Below are positions 47,119 to 56,280 of a stretch of 64,000 nucleotides of DNA, one piece after another. The stretch is from the NCBI GenBank assembly GCA_001664505.1, contig CP011806.1, positions 564,841 to 628,840 of the forward strand. The letters run 5' to 3'. Position numbers and translations under genes: made by a program. Every line of letters starts with the position of its first letter. Position 1 is the first letter of the stretch. The notes beneath the pieces are model-generated. The model was not told the origin of the DNA. It saw only the letters and a list, made by a program, of their open reading frames with translations, and made no database searches. The DNA is from Acidobacteria bacterium Mor1. GTDB lineage: Bacteria > Acidobacteriota > Polarisedimenticolia > Polarisedimenticolales > Polarisedimenticolaceae.

Positions 47119-48992
47119 ACCCCCGCCTGCTCAAGTACTACAACCGCGAGCTGCAGCACCTGCGCGAAATGGGCGCGGAGTTCGCGAAGGAGTACCCCAA
47201 GGTCGCGGGCCGGCTGAGCCTCGAGGAGTTCGAGTGCGCCGACCCCTATGTCGAGCGTCTGCTCGAGGGGTTCGGTTTCCTGGCGGCCCGGATCCAGCTC
47301 AAACTGGATGCGGAGTTTCCCCAGTTCACCCAGCACCTGCTGGAGATGGTCTACCCGGACTATCTCAGTCCGACCCCGTCGATGACCGTGGTTCAGCTCA
47401 ATCCCGATCCCAGCGAGGGCTCGCTGGCCGAGGGCTTCGAGGTTCCCCGGGGCACCATGCTGCGCAGCCAGCTGGGCAAGGGAGAGCAGACTGCCTGCGA
47501 TTTCCGCACGGCCCATGACGTGACCCTCTGGCCGGTGACCCTGGACGAGGTGCGGTACTTCACCTACTCGGGGGATATCGCCAGTCTCGACGTACCCGGC
47601 AAGCAGCGGGCCAAGTCGGGCATCCGGTTCCGCCTCAAGACCACCGGCGGCCTGAGTTTCGACAAGCTGGCGCTCGACCGGCTGACGCTCTACCTGCGCG
47701 GGATCGACGAACTGCCGATGCAGATCTACGAGCGCCTGTTCGCCAACCGCGTGGCGATGCTTGCGGTGCCGCCGAAGACCCCGGCAGCCTGGCATGAGGT
47801 GATCGAAGGACCGGGTATCGCCCAGGTCGGGTTCGATGACGAACAGTCCCTGCTGCCCGGCGGGCCGCGCTCGTTTCACGGGCACCGCCTGGTGCACGAG
47901 TACTTCGCCTTTCCCCAGCGGTTCATGTTCGTCGAACTGTGCGGCCTCGCTCCGGCGGTCCGCCGCTGCACCGGCGACACCCTGGATGTGGTCGTGCTGC
48001 TGGATCGCAACGACTCGTTCCTCGAGAACGCCATCGACGCCTCGCAGTTCTCGTTGTTCTGCAGTCCTGCGGTCAACCTGTTCGAGAAACGTTGCGACCG
48101 GATCCATCTGTCCGAGAGGCAGAACGACTATCACGTGGTTCCCGACCGGACCCGGGCGCTGGACTACGAGGTCTACCGAATCGAGGAGGTCACGGGGTAC
48201 GGCGCGGGCAGCGAGGCCCGGCAGGATTTCCTCCCGTTCTATTCCGCCGACGCCTTGAGCGGACTCGACGAGAGGCACGCGTACTACGCCGTCCAGCGAG
48301 AGCCGAGGGTGGTCTCGAGCAAGCAGCGGCGCCACGGCGCCCGCTCCGGCTATCTGGGAAGCGAGGTGTTCGTCTCGCTGGTCGACGGCAAGCAGGCACC
48401 CTATCGCAGCGACCTCAAACAGCTCGCCGTGACCGCGCTCTGCTCCAACCGGGATCTGCCGCTGTTGATGACGACCGGGAGGGGACGCACCGATTTCACC
48501 CTGGACTCGGGAGCCCCGGTGGAGTCGATTCGCTGCGTGTCGGGTCCGACGAAGCCGCGCCCCTCGTGGGTCGAGGGGGACGTCACCTGGCGGTTGATCA
48601 GCCATCTCTCGCTGAACTATCTGTCGATGGTCGAGCGCGAGCCCGAGGCCAACGCCAAGGCGGTCCGCGAGTTGCTCAGCCTGTACGGCGAGGTCAGCGA
48701 AGCCACGACCCGCAAGCAGATCGAAGGGGTGATCTCCCTCCAGTCCAGCGGTGTCGTGCGGCGCATGCCCGTTCCCGGACCGCTCTCCTTCGGGCGGGGC
48801 CTCGGGATCGATCTGACCCTCGATGAATCCGCGTTCGAGGGGACCGGCGTGTTCCTCCTGGGCGCGGTGCTCGAGCAGTTCTTCGCCCGCTACGTGTCTC
48901 TCAACAGCTTTACCGAGACCACGATTCGCTCGCGGGATCGCGGTGAGGTGATGCGATGGCCGGTGCGGTCCGGCCGGCGGCACCTGCTGTGA
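47115..48992 (+). CDS. tssF: T6SS baseplate protein TssF
   Basis: A 625-residue TssF, full length. The opening 'LLKYYNRELQHLREMGAEFA' with 'YPKVAGRL' is the strongest family signature. Other parts follow: 'DPYVERLLEGFGFLAARIQL', 'HLLEMVYPDYLSPTPSMTVV', 'VHEYFAFPQRFMFVELCGLA' and 'FDLTLDSGAPVESIRCVSGP'-like segments, and 'LTLDESAFEGTGVFLLGAVL' near the C-terminus. TssF forms a 2:1 complex with TssG in the wedge. It overlaps tssE by 4 bases and its end overlaps tssG by 37 bases in another frame, so the three proteins are likely made together. Confidence 0.96.
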   Translation: MNPRLLKYYNRELQHLREMGAEFAKEYPKVAGRLSLEEFECADPYVERLLEGFGFLAARIQLKLDAEFPQFTQHLLEMVYPDYLSPTPSMTVVQLNPDPSEGSLAEGFEVPRGTMLRSQLGKGEQTACDFRTAHDVTLWPVTLDEVRYFTYSGDIASLDVPGKQRAKSGIRFRLKTTGGLSFDKLALDRLTLYLRGIDELPMQIYERLFANRVAMLAVPPKTPAAWHEVIEGPGIAQVGFDDEQSLLPGGPRSFHGHRLVHEYFAFPQRFMFVELCGLAPAVRRCTGDTLDVVVLLDRNDSFLENAIDASQFSLFCSPAVNLFEKRCDRIHLSERQNDYHVVPDRTRALDYEVYRIEEVTGYGAGSEARQDFLPFYSADALSGLDERHAYYAVQREPRVVSSKQRRHGARSGYLGSEVFVSLVDGKQAPYRSDLKQLAVTALCSNRDLPLLMTTGRGRTDFTLDSGAPVESIRCVSGPTKPRPSWVEGDVTWRLISHLSLNYLSMVEREPEANAKAVRELLSLYGEVSEATTRKQIEGVISLQSSGVVRRMPVPGPLSFGRGLGIDLTLDESAFEGTGVFLLGAVLEQFFARYVSLNSFTETTIRSRDRGEVMRWPVRSGRRHLL

Positions 48993-49993
48993 GCCGCATG
49001 GAGCAGCTGGAGCGCGAGCCATGGGCGTTCGACTTCTATCGAGCGATGCGCCTGTTGGAGTGTTCGTTCTCCGACCGTCCCCGTCTCGGCCAGGCCTTCC
49101 GGGCCTCCGATGAGCCGGTGCGCCTGGGCCAGGAGCCTTCGATGGCCTTCGCGCCGTCGACCCTGTCCGAATACAGGAGAGGCCTCCAGGGAGAGCCGGA
49201 TCGCATGGCGGTGCTGTTCTTCGGGCTGTTCGGACCCAACGGACCGCTTCCGCTGCATCTGACCGAGTACGCCCGGGACCGGATCCGGAACTCCGACGAT
49301 CCGACCTTCGCCCGGTTCGTCGATGTGTTTCATCACCGCCTGCTGTCGCTCTTTTACCGCGCCTGGGCTAACGGTCGCCCGGAGGTCTGGTTCGACCGCG
49401 CCGACGGGGATCGCTTCTCGGTCTATTGCGGGTCGCTCCTCGGCCTCGGCACGCCGGGGGTTCGCGGCCGGGATGCGATGCCCGACGTCGCGAAGCAGCA
49501 CTACGCCGGACATCTGGGCCGGGCCACCCGAACCGCCGAGGGGTTGGAGTCGATCCTCGCCGACTATTTCAAGCGCTCGGTGCGGCTCGAGAGTTTCGTC
49601 GGTCAGTGGGTGATGCTTCCCGAGCAGAGCCGCTGGAAGCTGGGCCACAGCCCCGAGACCGGAGCGCTGGGCCAATCGATCGCCGTGGGACGCCGGATCT
49701 GGGACTGTCAGCAAAAATTCCGCATCGTCGTCGGGCCGCTGGACCTGGAGTCCTATCGAGGGCTGCTGCCGGGGGGCAGGGAGTTGCCCCAACTGGTGGC
49801 GGTTGTTCGGAACTACGTCGGCGACGAACTCGAATGGGACGTGCGCCTGATTCTGCGGCGCGATGAGGTGCCGGGCATGCGGCTCGGGCACCGTGGGCGA
49901 TTGGGTTGGTCGACCTGGATCCAGAGCGGTCAGGCCGGCCGGGACGCCGACGAGCTTGTGTTGAATCCGTTGTCGAAGGAGGCCGGGAGATGA
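48956..49993 (+). CDS. tssG: T6SS baseplate protein TssG
   Basis: A 345-residue TssG. The block 'REPWAFDFYRAMRLLECSFS' and 'RPRLGQAFRASDEPVRLGQE' followed by 'MAFAPSTLSEY' is the family start, and 'RMAVLFFGLFGPNGPLPLHL' with 'TEYARDRIRNSDDPTFARFV' and 'DVFHHRLLSLFYRAWANGRP' are the main signatures. The C-terminal 'KFRIVVGPLDLESYRGLLPG' is conserved too. The ATG at 48956 lies inside tssF (37-base overlap); an in-frame ATG at 48998, just after the tssF stop, is an alternative that would remove 14 residues. The stop overlaps clpV by 4 bases (ATGA). Confidence 0.95.
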   Translation: MAGAVRPAAPAVSRMEQLEREPWAFDFYRAMRLLECSFSDRPRLGQAFRASDEPVRLGQEPSMAFAPSTLSEYRRGLQGEPDRMAVLFFGLFGPNGPLPLHLTEYARDRIRNSDDPTFARFVDVFHHRLLSLFYRAWANGRPEVWFDRADGDRFSVYCGSLLGLGTPGVRGRDAMPDVAKQHYAGHLGRATRTAEGLESILADYFKRSVRLESFVGQWVMLPEQSRWKLGHSPETGALGQSIAVGRRIWDCQQKFRIVVGPLDLESYRGLLPGGRELPQLVAVVRNYVGDELEWDVRLILRRDEVPGMRLGHRGRLGWSTWIQSGQAGRDADELVLNPLSKEAGR

Positions 49994-52737
49994 GCGAGAT
50001 CAGTCGCGTTGCGTTGTTCGGCAAGTTGAACCCGATCGGCTACAAGGCGATCGAGAGCGCGACGGTGTTCTGCAAGATGCGGGGGAACCCCTACGTCGAG
50101 CTGGTGCATTGGCTGCACCAGATCTTCGAGCTGCCGGACTCCGACGTCCATCGGATCGCCCGCCACTTCGGGCTGGAACCCTCCCGTCTCGCCGGAGACA
50201 TGACCGAGGCGCTGGATCGACTACCCAGGGGCTCGACGGCGGTCTCGGATCTTTCCTCCCACGTCGAGGAGGCGGTGGAGCGGGGCTGGGTCTACGGCAC
50301 GCTGATGTTCGGCGAGTCCCAGGTACGCACCGGGCATCTGGTCGTCGGCGTGATGAAGACCCGCGGGCTGCGCAACGCCCTGATGGCGGTTTCCAAGGAG
50401 TTCGACAAGATCAAGGTCGACACCCTGGTCGACGATCTGGGCTCGATCATCAGCGCTTCGCCCGAGGAGGCGATGACCTCCCAGGATGGTTCCCGGCTCG
50501 GCGCCGGCGGGGCTGCGGGTGGCGGCGAGGGAGCCACGGCTCCGGCGGCCATGGGCAAGCAGGAGGCGCTTGCTCAGTTTTCCGTGGACCTGACCGAACG
50601 GGCGCGCAAGGGGGAGATCGATCCGATCGTCGGCCGGGACGACGAGATCCGGCAGATCGTCGACATCCTGATGCGCCGCCGGCAGAACAACCCGATCCTG
50701 ACCGGCGAAGCCGGCGTGGGCAAGACCGCGGTGGTCGAGGGCTTCGCCCATCGCATCGCTTCCGGCGACGTGCCGCCGCCGCTCCGTGACGTGACCCTGC
50801 GAACCCTGGACGTCGGCTTGCTGCAGGCGGGGGCGAGCATGAAAGGGGAGTTCGAGAACCGGTTGCGCCAGGTGATCGAGGAGGTCCAATCCTCTCCCAA
50901 GCCGATCATCCTGTTCGTCGACGAGGCCCACACGTTGATCGGTGCGGGTGGTGCGGCGGGAACGGGCGATGCGGCCAACCTGCTCAAGCCGGCGCTTGCC
51001 CGGGGCACCCTGCGTACCGTCGCGGCGACCACCTGGGCCGAGTACAAGAAGCACATCGAGAAGGACCCGGCCCTGACCCGCCGTTTCCAGGTCGTCCAGG
51101 TCGGCGAGCCCAGCGAGGAAAAGGCGATCCTGATGATGCGGGCCATGGCCTCGATGATGGAGAAGCACCACAAGGTGCAGGTACTCGACGAGGCGCTGGA
51201 GTCGTCGGTTCGGCTGTCCCACCGCTACATTCCTGCGCGCCAGCTTCCAGACAAGTCGGTGAGCCTGCTCGATACGGCCAGCGCCCGGGTGGCGATCAGC
51301 CAGCATGCGGTGCCGGCGGAGGTCGAGGACTCCCGCCGTCGGATCGAGGCCCTGGAGACCGAGCTTCAGATCATCGCCCGGGAGCAGTCGGTCGGCATCG
51401 ACGCCAGCGCCCGGGAAGCGGATGCCCAGGAAAAGCTCGGTGCGGAGAAGGAACGGCTCACCGGTCTGGAACAACGCTGGGACGAAGAGAAGGCGCTGGT
51501 CGAGACGATTCTAGACTTGCGAGCGAAGCTGAGAGGGGACCTTGGAACCGTCGAGGGTACCGACTCCAGTCTGGAGCAGGCGGCCGAGGCAGAGCGGGAG
51601 AAGGCCGAGACGCCACCCGCCGCCGCCGAGCCGCTGTCGGATAGCGAGCGGGCCGGCCTGCGTGACGAGTTGGTCGCCGCCCAGGGCAAGCTCAGCGAAA
51701 TGCAGGGGGACTCGCCGCTGATCCTCCCGACCGTAGACGCCCAGGCGGTCGCCTCGGTGGTGGCGGACTGGACCGGCATCCCGGTCGGCCGCATGGTCAA
51801 GGACGAGGTTGCGGCGGTGCTCCGTCTGGCCGACAGCCTCAACGAACGGGTGATCGGGCAGCGTCATAGCCTGGAGATGATCTCCAAGCGGATCCAGACC
51901 TCCCGGGCGCAGCTCGACAATCCCAACAAACCGATCGGCGTTTTCCTGTTGGCGGGCCCCTCCGGGGTCGGAAAGACCGAGACTGCGCTTGCCCTGGCGG
52001 AATCGCTCTACGGCGGTGAGCAGAACGTGATCACCATCAACATGAGCGAGTTTCAGGAGGCCCACACGGTCTCGACCTTGAAGGGAGCGCCCCCCGGGTA
52101 TGTCGGCTACGGCGAAGGGGGTGTCCTGACCGAGGCGGTGCGGCGCAAGCCCTACAGCGTCGTGCTGCTGGACGAGGTCGAGAAAGCGCACTCGGACGTA
52201 CACGAAATCTTCTTTCAGGTGTTCGACAAGGGAGTCATGGAGGACGGCGAGGGCCGCATGATCGACTTCAAGAACACGCTGATCCTGCTGACCAGCAACG
52301 TCGGCAGCGACCTGATCATGAACATGTGTCAGGACCCGGATCTGATGCCCGAGCCCGACGGCATCGCCAAGGCGCTTCGCGAGCCCCTGCTGAAGGTGTT
52401 TCCGGCAGCGCTTCTCGGCCGGCTCGTGACGATCCCGTACTACCCGCTGAGCGACGAGATGATCGGCGAGATCACGCGCCTGCAGTTGCGCCGGATCGAG
52501 AAGCGGGTGCTGGAGAACCACAAAGTTCCCTTTACCTATGACGACGCGGTGATCGAGTTGATCGTCAGCCGCTGCAACGAGCTCGAGAGTGGCGGCCGGA
52601 TGATCGACGCGATCCTGACCAACACGCTGCTGCCGGCGGTGTCCGCCGAGGTGCTCGGCCGGATGACCCGTGGCGAGGGCATGCAGCGGGTGCACGTGAA
52701 CGTGGCCGAGGGTGAGTTCGGCTACGAGTTCGACTAG
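49990..52737 (+). CDS. clpV: T6SS sheath-recycling ATPase ClpV (TssH)
   Basis: A 915-residue AAA+ ATPase. The N-terminal domain (~1-160) begins 'LFGKLNPIGYKAIESATVFC' and is typical of ClpV. The first AAA domain has Walker A 'GEAGVGKTAV' near 237 and Walker B 'ILFVDEAHTL'; a coiled-coil middle domain spans ~430-600; the second AAA domain has 'VADWTGIPVGRMVKDE', Walker A 'LAGPSGVGKTETA' and Walker B 'SVVLLDEVEKAH'. ClpV unfolds contracted TssB/TssC sheaths so that subunits are reused. The middle domain contains a longer Ala/Glu-rich loop than usual. It overlaps tssG by 4 bases, and its downstream neighbour is the peptidase-like gene 42 bases on. Confidence 0.97.
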   Translation: MSEISRVALFGKLNPIGYKAIESATVFCKMRGNPYVELVHWLHQIFELPDSDVHRIARHFGLEPSRLAGDMTEALDRLPRGSTAVSDLSSHVEEAVERGWVYGTLMFGESQVRTGHLVVGVMKTRGLRNALMAVSKEFDKIKVDTLVDDLGSIISASPEEAMTSQDGSRLGAGGAAGGGEGATAPAAMGKQEALAQFSVDLTERARKGEIDPIVGRDDEIRQIVDILMRRRQNNPILTGEAGVGKTAVVEGFAHRIASGDVPPPLRDVTLRTLDVGLLQAGASMKGEFENRLRQVIEEVQSSPKPIILFVDEAHTLIGAGGAAGTGDAANLLKPALARGTLRTVAATTWAEYKKHIEKDPALTRRFQVVQVGEPSEEKAILMMRAMASMMEKHHKVQVLDEALESSVRLSHRYIPARQLPDKSVSLLDTASARVAISQHAVPAEVEDSRRRIEALETELQIIAREQSVGIDASAREADAQEKLGAEKERLTGLEQRWDEEKALVETILDLRAKLRGDLGTVEGTDSSLEQAAEAEREKAETPPAAAEPLSDSERAGLRDELVAAQGKLSEMQGDSPLILPTVDAQAVASVVADWTGIPVGRMVKDEVAAVLRLADSLNERVIGQRHSLEMISKRIQTSRAQLDNPNKPIGVFLLAGPSGVGKTETALALAESLYGGEQNVITINMSEFQEAHTVSTLKGAPPGYVGYGEGGVLTEAVRRKPYSVVLLDEVEKAHSDVHEIFFQVFDKGVMEDGEGRMIDFKNTLILLTSNVGSDLIMNMCQDPDLMPEPDGIAKALREPLLKVFPAALLGRLVTIPYYPLSDEMIGEITRLQLRRIEKRVLENHKVPFTYDDAVIELIVSRCNELESGGRMIDAILTNTLLPAVSAEVLGRMTRGEGMQRVHVNVAEGEFGYEFD

Positions 52738-52779
52738 CGAACGCGTCCGGCGGGACGCCGGGCATTCAGGAGGCTGACC

Positions 52780-53340
52780 ATGGCGGGTAGTGTGAAGTTC
52801 GAGGGTTTCTCGGCGACCGAGACCCAGGACCTGGTCCGGGCGTTCGAGTTGATGAAAGACGGTTCACGAAAGGCGAAGACCGCACTGCTGGGCGGTGATC
52901 TGAGCGCCTTCAACAAGTGGTTCGACAGCACCGGCACGCGGTCGCACCTGATGAAGGTCAGCACGATCATCAAGGAGGTCGACGACGCGATCCAGAATCG
53001 CTCGATCACCTTCGCCAACGCGTCGGGCAACAAGGTCGACAAGGAAGAAGGGGGGCTCTGCGGCTACGTCTGGCTGATCCAGACCCGCAGCCCCGGTGAT
53101 GCCTTCAGTAGCGCCGCCCACTTCGGCAGCGGCATGCGGGTGATGATGGTCATGCGGACCCACCGGACTCTCGGCGATCTGGCCGAGACGATGTACCACG
53201 AACTCAGCCACAAGGTCGGCGGCACCAAGGACATCACCTACAAGAAGGCCACCTGTCAGGGCAACGCTTCGGCCAATCCTCAGCTCGCGGCGCTCAACGC
53301 CGAGAACTACAACCTGTTTCTCCGGGAGTACCTGAGCTGA
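52780..53340 (+). CDS. Putative M35 (aspzincin) metallopeptidase, T6SS effector candidate
   Basis: A 186-residue protein without signal peptide. The C-terminal half carries the complete aspzincin zinc site: 'TMYHELSHKVGGTKDITYKK' has His140 and His144 as HExxH ligands with Glu141 as base, and Gly-Thr-Lys-Asp (148-151) with Asp151 the third ligand, followed by Tyr154. 'LNAENYNLFLREYLS' closes the domain as in deuterolysin and peptidyl-Lys metalloendopeptidases. It lies between clpV (42 bases) and the TPR-methyltransferase gene (TGATG overlap), inside the T6SS operon. This position, the lack of a signal and the hydrolase motif make it a credible effector; no immunity gene is recognised. The N-terminal 80 residues are unfamiliar and could be a delivery segment. 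Confidence 0.72.
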   Translation: MAGSVKFEGFSATETQDLVRAFELMKDGSRKAKTALLGGDLSAFNKWFDSTGTRSHLMKVSTIIKEVDDAIQNRSITFANASGNKVDKEEGGLCGYVWLIQTRSPGDAFSSAAHFGSGMRVMMVMRTHRTLGDLAETMYHELSHKVGGTKDITYKKATCQGNASANPQLAALNAENYNLFLREYLS

Positions 53341-54647
53341 TGGGAGAGCGGCCCGTCTGGGCCGACACGCTCGAGGGGGCGGTCTCCCTACACCAGAAGG
53401 GTGACCTGGATGGAGCGGCTACGGCGTATCTGCAGGTGCTGCAGGTTGCGCCCGACCAGCCCGACGCGCTGCACTTCCTCGGTGTGCTCGAGCACCAACG
53501 CGGAGAGAGCGAAGCCGGCATCCGGCGGATCCAGCGCGCCATCGCGCTGCGGCCGGAGCATGCCGACATGCACAACAACCTGGGGAACCTGTTTAAGGAG
53601 CTGGATCGGACCGACGACGCCGCCCGGTGCTATCAAGAGGCGATTCGATTGGAACCCAGGGCCTCTCATGCGCATCAGAACTACGCGGTGGTGTTGCGCC
53701 GGGCCGGGCGCCACGAGGAAGCGGTAGCTTCCTACGATCGCGCGTTGGCCCTGGATCCGTTGGCCGGAGATACCCACTACAACCGGGGAAACGCGCTGCG
53801 GGAGATGGGCCGGTTCCATGAGGCCGCCGTGGCCTATGCCCGGGCCGCCGAGCTCGATCCGGACAACACCCGGGCGTACACCAATCTCGGGCAGGCGCTC
53901 TACCGGCTCGGCCAGATCAAGGAAGCGGGGCGCGTATTCGAAGCCTGGCTGGAGAAGGAACCGGGGAACCCGGTCGCGGAACACATGCGCGCTGCCTGCA
54001 GTGGAGAGAATCTTCCCGACCGCGCTTCCGACGGCTACGTCACCCGGGTGTTCGACAGCTTCGCCGGCTCCTTCGACGAGAACCTGCGCAATCTGGAGTA
54101 CCGGGCACCCGAGCTCGTGGCCGACGCGTTGGAGAGGCATGCCGCCGCGGAGGGGCTGTCGATTCTCGACGCCGGCTGCGGGACCGGCCTTTGCGCGCCG
54201 TTACTCCGTTCGCGAGCGGCGCGCCTGGTCGGCGTGGACCTCTCCCGGGGCATGCTGGCCGAGGCGCAGAAACGAGGCGGCTACGATGCCCTGGCCGAAG
54301 GGGAATTGACGGCCTACCTCGAGGGCCGATCCGGGGAATTCGATGCCGTGGTCTCCGCCGATACGTTGGTCTACTTCGGCGACCTTTCGGCCTTCCTCGC
54401 CGCCGCTCACGGCGCCTTGCGGCCGGGGGGGCGCCTGATCTTCACCGTCGAGAAAGCCGAAGACGCCGACGGGTTCCGCCTCAACCCACACGGCCGGTAC
54501 GCCCACGGGGGGAGCTACCTGGAAGGGGCTCTCGCCGCGGCCGGGCTCGAGCTGTTGGAGATGGCCGAGGAGCACCTACGCAAGGAGGCCGGCCGTCCCG
54601 TCGAGGGCTTCGTCGTTTGCGCCGGGCGCGGATCGGCGGCGGGATGA
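53340..54647 (+). CDS. TPR-methyltransferase fusion protein
   Basis: A 435-residue cytoplasmic protein. Residues ~10-215 are five or six TPR units ('AATAYLQVLQVAPDQPDALH', 'GIRRIQRAIALRPEHADMHN', 'AVASYDRALALDPLAGDTHY', 'AAVAYARAAELDPDNTRAYT'), and ~230-430 form a class I SAM-dependent methyltransferase: 'LSILDAGCGTGLCAPLLRSR' is motif I, 'LVGVDLSRGMLAEAQ' motif II and 'FDAVVSADTLVYFGDLS' motif III-IV. Similar fusions are known as 'contractile-like TPR' methyltransferases of unknown target. The ATG overlaps the M35 gene stop by one base, so it is co-translated with a T6SS component; it may methylate a system protein or chaperone an effector, which is inference. Confidence 0.85.
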   Translation: MGERPVWADTLEGAVSLHQKGDLDGAATAYLQVLQVAPDQPDALHFLGVLEHQRGESEAGIRRIQRAIALRPEHADMHNNLGNLFKELDRTDDAARCYQEAIRLEPRASHAHQNYAVVLRRAGRHEEAVASYDRALALDPLAGDTHYNRGNALREMGRFHEAAVAYARAAELDPDNTRAYTNLGQALYRLGQIKEAGRVFEAWLEKEPGNPVAEHMRAACSGENLPDRASDGYVTRVFDSFAGSFDENLRNLEYRAPELVADALERHAAAEGLSILDAGCGTGLCAPLLRSRAARLVGVDLSRGMLAEAQKRGGYDALAEGELTAYLEGRSGEFDAVVSADTLVYFGDLSAFLAAAHGALRPGGRLIFTVEKAEDADGFRLNPHGRYAHGGSYLEGALAAAGLELLEMAEEHLRKEAGRPVEGFVVCAGRGSAAG

Positions 54648-54664
54648 CGGCCCGGGTGGAGTGT

Positions 54665-56083
54665 TCAGCTCCAGGGGCCGGCAAGCGGGGTCGCCGGTTG
54701 GGCGACCGACTGAAAGCGAAGCAGTCTGGCCGCGTTGCTGTGGGCATGGCTCATCACGGGCATCAGTCCCCGCGCCAGCAGGTCGGTGGCCATCGCCTCG
54801 GGCATCAGGATCTCGGCGCAGGGTTGCAGCCGTTGCTCGCCGTCGACATCCCGGACGTACGCGGGAAGGTCGGTCCAATCCAGCTCGCCCAGGGGGGAGC
54901 CGTGCCGGCCTTCGTTGCGGAATCCCCGGCCGAGGAGCAGGCCGCAGGCAATCGCCGCGGAGCCCCAGAGCAGGGCGTCGCTCCCGCCGCCGTCGATCTC
55001 CTCGAAGGGAAAGGAGTCGATCGGATCCGCTGCAGCACCGTAGGGGTTGCGCAGCAGGATCCGGGGCAACATCAGGCCGACATGGGCCGCCGCCGGCTCC
55101 AGGCGGAAGCGGTTCCAGTCGGCCAGAGCCGGATCGTCGGCAGGAATCGGGGATCCGTCGGTCAGTCGCTTCATGCCCAGGAGCGCCGGCGAGGCGGTCG
55201 CGATGCAGCTCAGGCCCGCCCGGCCCGCGGTCTCGCCCAGGCGCCGCAGGAGTTCGAGGTCATCGGTGCCCGTGCCGAAGGCGCGGTCGAGCAACACTAC
55301 CGACCAGGGCTCGTCTCCGTGGGCGGCGGGTTGAAGCAGGGCATCGAGTGCGGTCGCCGGGTCGATCCCGTGAACGTTGGCAATGGCGAGCTGGAGTTCG
55401 TCGTCGAGTTCCACCCCGTGAATCAGGCTGTCGATGGACCGCCAGGTCGCTTCCAGGCTGCGAAAGTCCGGTTGGGCGAGAAGCCGGCGCAAGAGCAGCG
55501 CAGCGTCGGACTGAATCCGCTCACGCAGCGCTGCCGGTTCCGTGGGAGCAGGGGAGGTCGCCGCCCCGGCCAGACGTCGAACCAGATCGGAGACGTCGGG
55601 CCGGCCGGGCGTCGGCGCCTGGCCCTTTGGTTTCCCCAGCAGACGGCTGAGAGTGTCGGCGTCGTCCTCCGCCGCCCCGGCCTCGGCCGCGGGCTCCGCA
55701 GCGGGAACCGGATCGGCGTCGCCGAGTTCGCGTGCCAGCCGCGCCGCGCCCTCGGGGTCCCGCAGCTGATCGCGCCGGGCCCGGTACGCCGCGAAGGCTT
55801 CGGCCCGGGATACGAGGGTGTCGGGGTGGAAGTCCTCGATGGACCGGATCGTCCAGGGTGCTCCCCCGAGGTCGACGGCCGGTGCGATCGCTCCCAGGCG
55901 GCTCTCGAAGTTGTCGAGGTCGACCATCATCGCCCGGCAATCCACCGGAGCTGCCTTCGAGGGCGTCCCCGGGCCGCTGAGGTTCGCCAGCAGCAGAATG
56001 CGGAAGGGGCGGGTCTCCGTCGGGTCGGCGCGCCGGTCCGAGGAACGTCCCGGTCCGAAACCGAATTCGAGTCGCGGGGGCAT
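54665..56083 (-). CDS. TssB/TssC fusion-like sheath paralogue
   Basis: A 472-residue protein on the opposite strand to the rest of the cluster. The first ~110 residues resemble TssB ('PFRILLLANLSGPGTPSKAA', 'MMVDLDNFESRLGAIAPAVD'). After a ~90-residue Ala/Pro/Glu linker, the rest matches the first two-thirds of TssC: 'AQPDFRSLEATWRSIDSLIH', 'WSVVLLDRAFG', 'VGLMLPRILLRNPYGAAADP' with 'IDSFPFEEIDG', and 'ALLWGSAAIACGLLLGRGFR'. The TssC C-terminal handshake region is missing. It may cap or connect the sheath rather than polymerise. The start at 56083 has GAGGTG just upstream; an ATG at 56251 would add 56 residues that match nothing. It converges on the TPR-methyltransferase gene and is divergent from vgrG. 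Confidence 0.78.
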   Translation of the reverse strand: MPPRLEFGFGPGRSSDRRADPTETRPFRILLLANLSGPGTPSKAAPVDCRAMMVDLDNFESRLGAIAPAVDLGGAPWTIRSIEDFHPDTLVSRAEAFAAYRARRDQLRDPEGAARLARELGDADPVPAAEPAAEAGAAEDDADTLSRLLGKPKGQAPTPGRPDVSDLVRRLAGAATSPAPTEPAALRERIQSDAALLLRRLLAQPDFRSLEATWRSIDSLIHGVELDDELQLAIANVHGIDPATALDALLQPAAHGDEPWSVVLLDRAFGTGTDDLELLRRLGETAGRAGLSCIATASPALLGMKRLTDGSPIPADDPALADWNRFRLEPAAAHVGLMLPRILLRNPYGAAADPIDSFPFEEIDGGGSDALLWGSAAIACGLLLGRGFRNEGRHGSPLGELDWTDLPAYVRDVDGEQRLQPCAEILMPEAMATDLLARGLMPVMSHAHSNAARLLRFQSVAQPATPLAGPWS

Positions 56084-56235
56084 GATCACCTCGCCTGGGC
56101 CCGATCTGGCCGGTGTCGGGCGGAAATCCTGCGGCATGAGGGCCGAGCGGCACGATCGTCGCTTGGTTTTTCGAGGCCGCGACCGGATTGTAACGCGTCC
56201 TTCCGTCCGTCCGTCGGCGGAAGCGGTGTATCCGT

Positions 56236-56241
56236 TACAAT
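56236..56241 (+). promoter_or_regulatory. Possible -10 element for the vgrG operon
   Basis: TACAAT lies 39 bases before the vgrG ATG, in the gap between the sheath paralogue (start at 56083) and vgrG. GGAGG precedes the ATG by 6 bases, so a normal leader would result. No -35 is visible. Confidence 0.4.
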
Positions 56242-56280
56242 CGCAGTTCACAACCCGGACACCGTGCCCGGAGGCAATCG

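Noticed and set aside
52738..52779. Immunity gene for the M35 effector candidate between clpV and the effector
   Set aside because: The gap is 42 bases and holds only the ribosome site; no reading frame is possible there.
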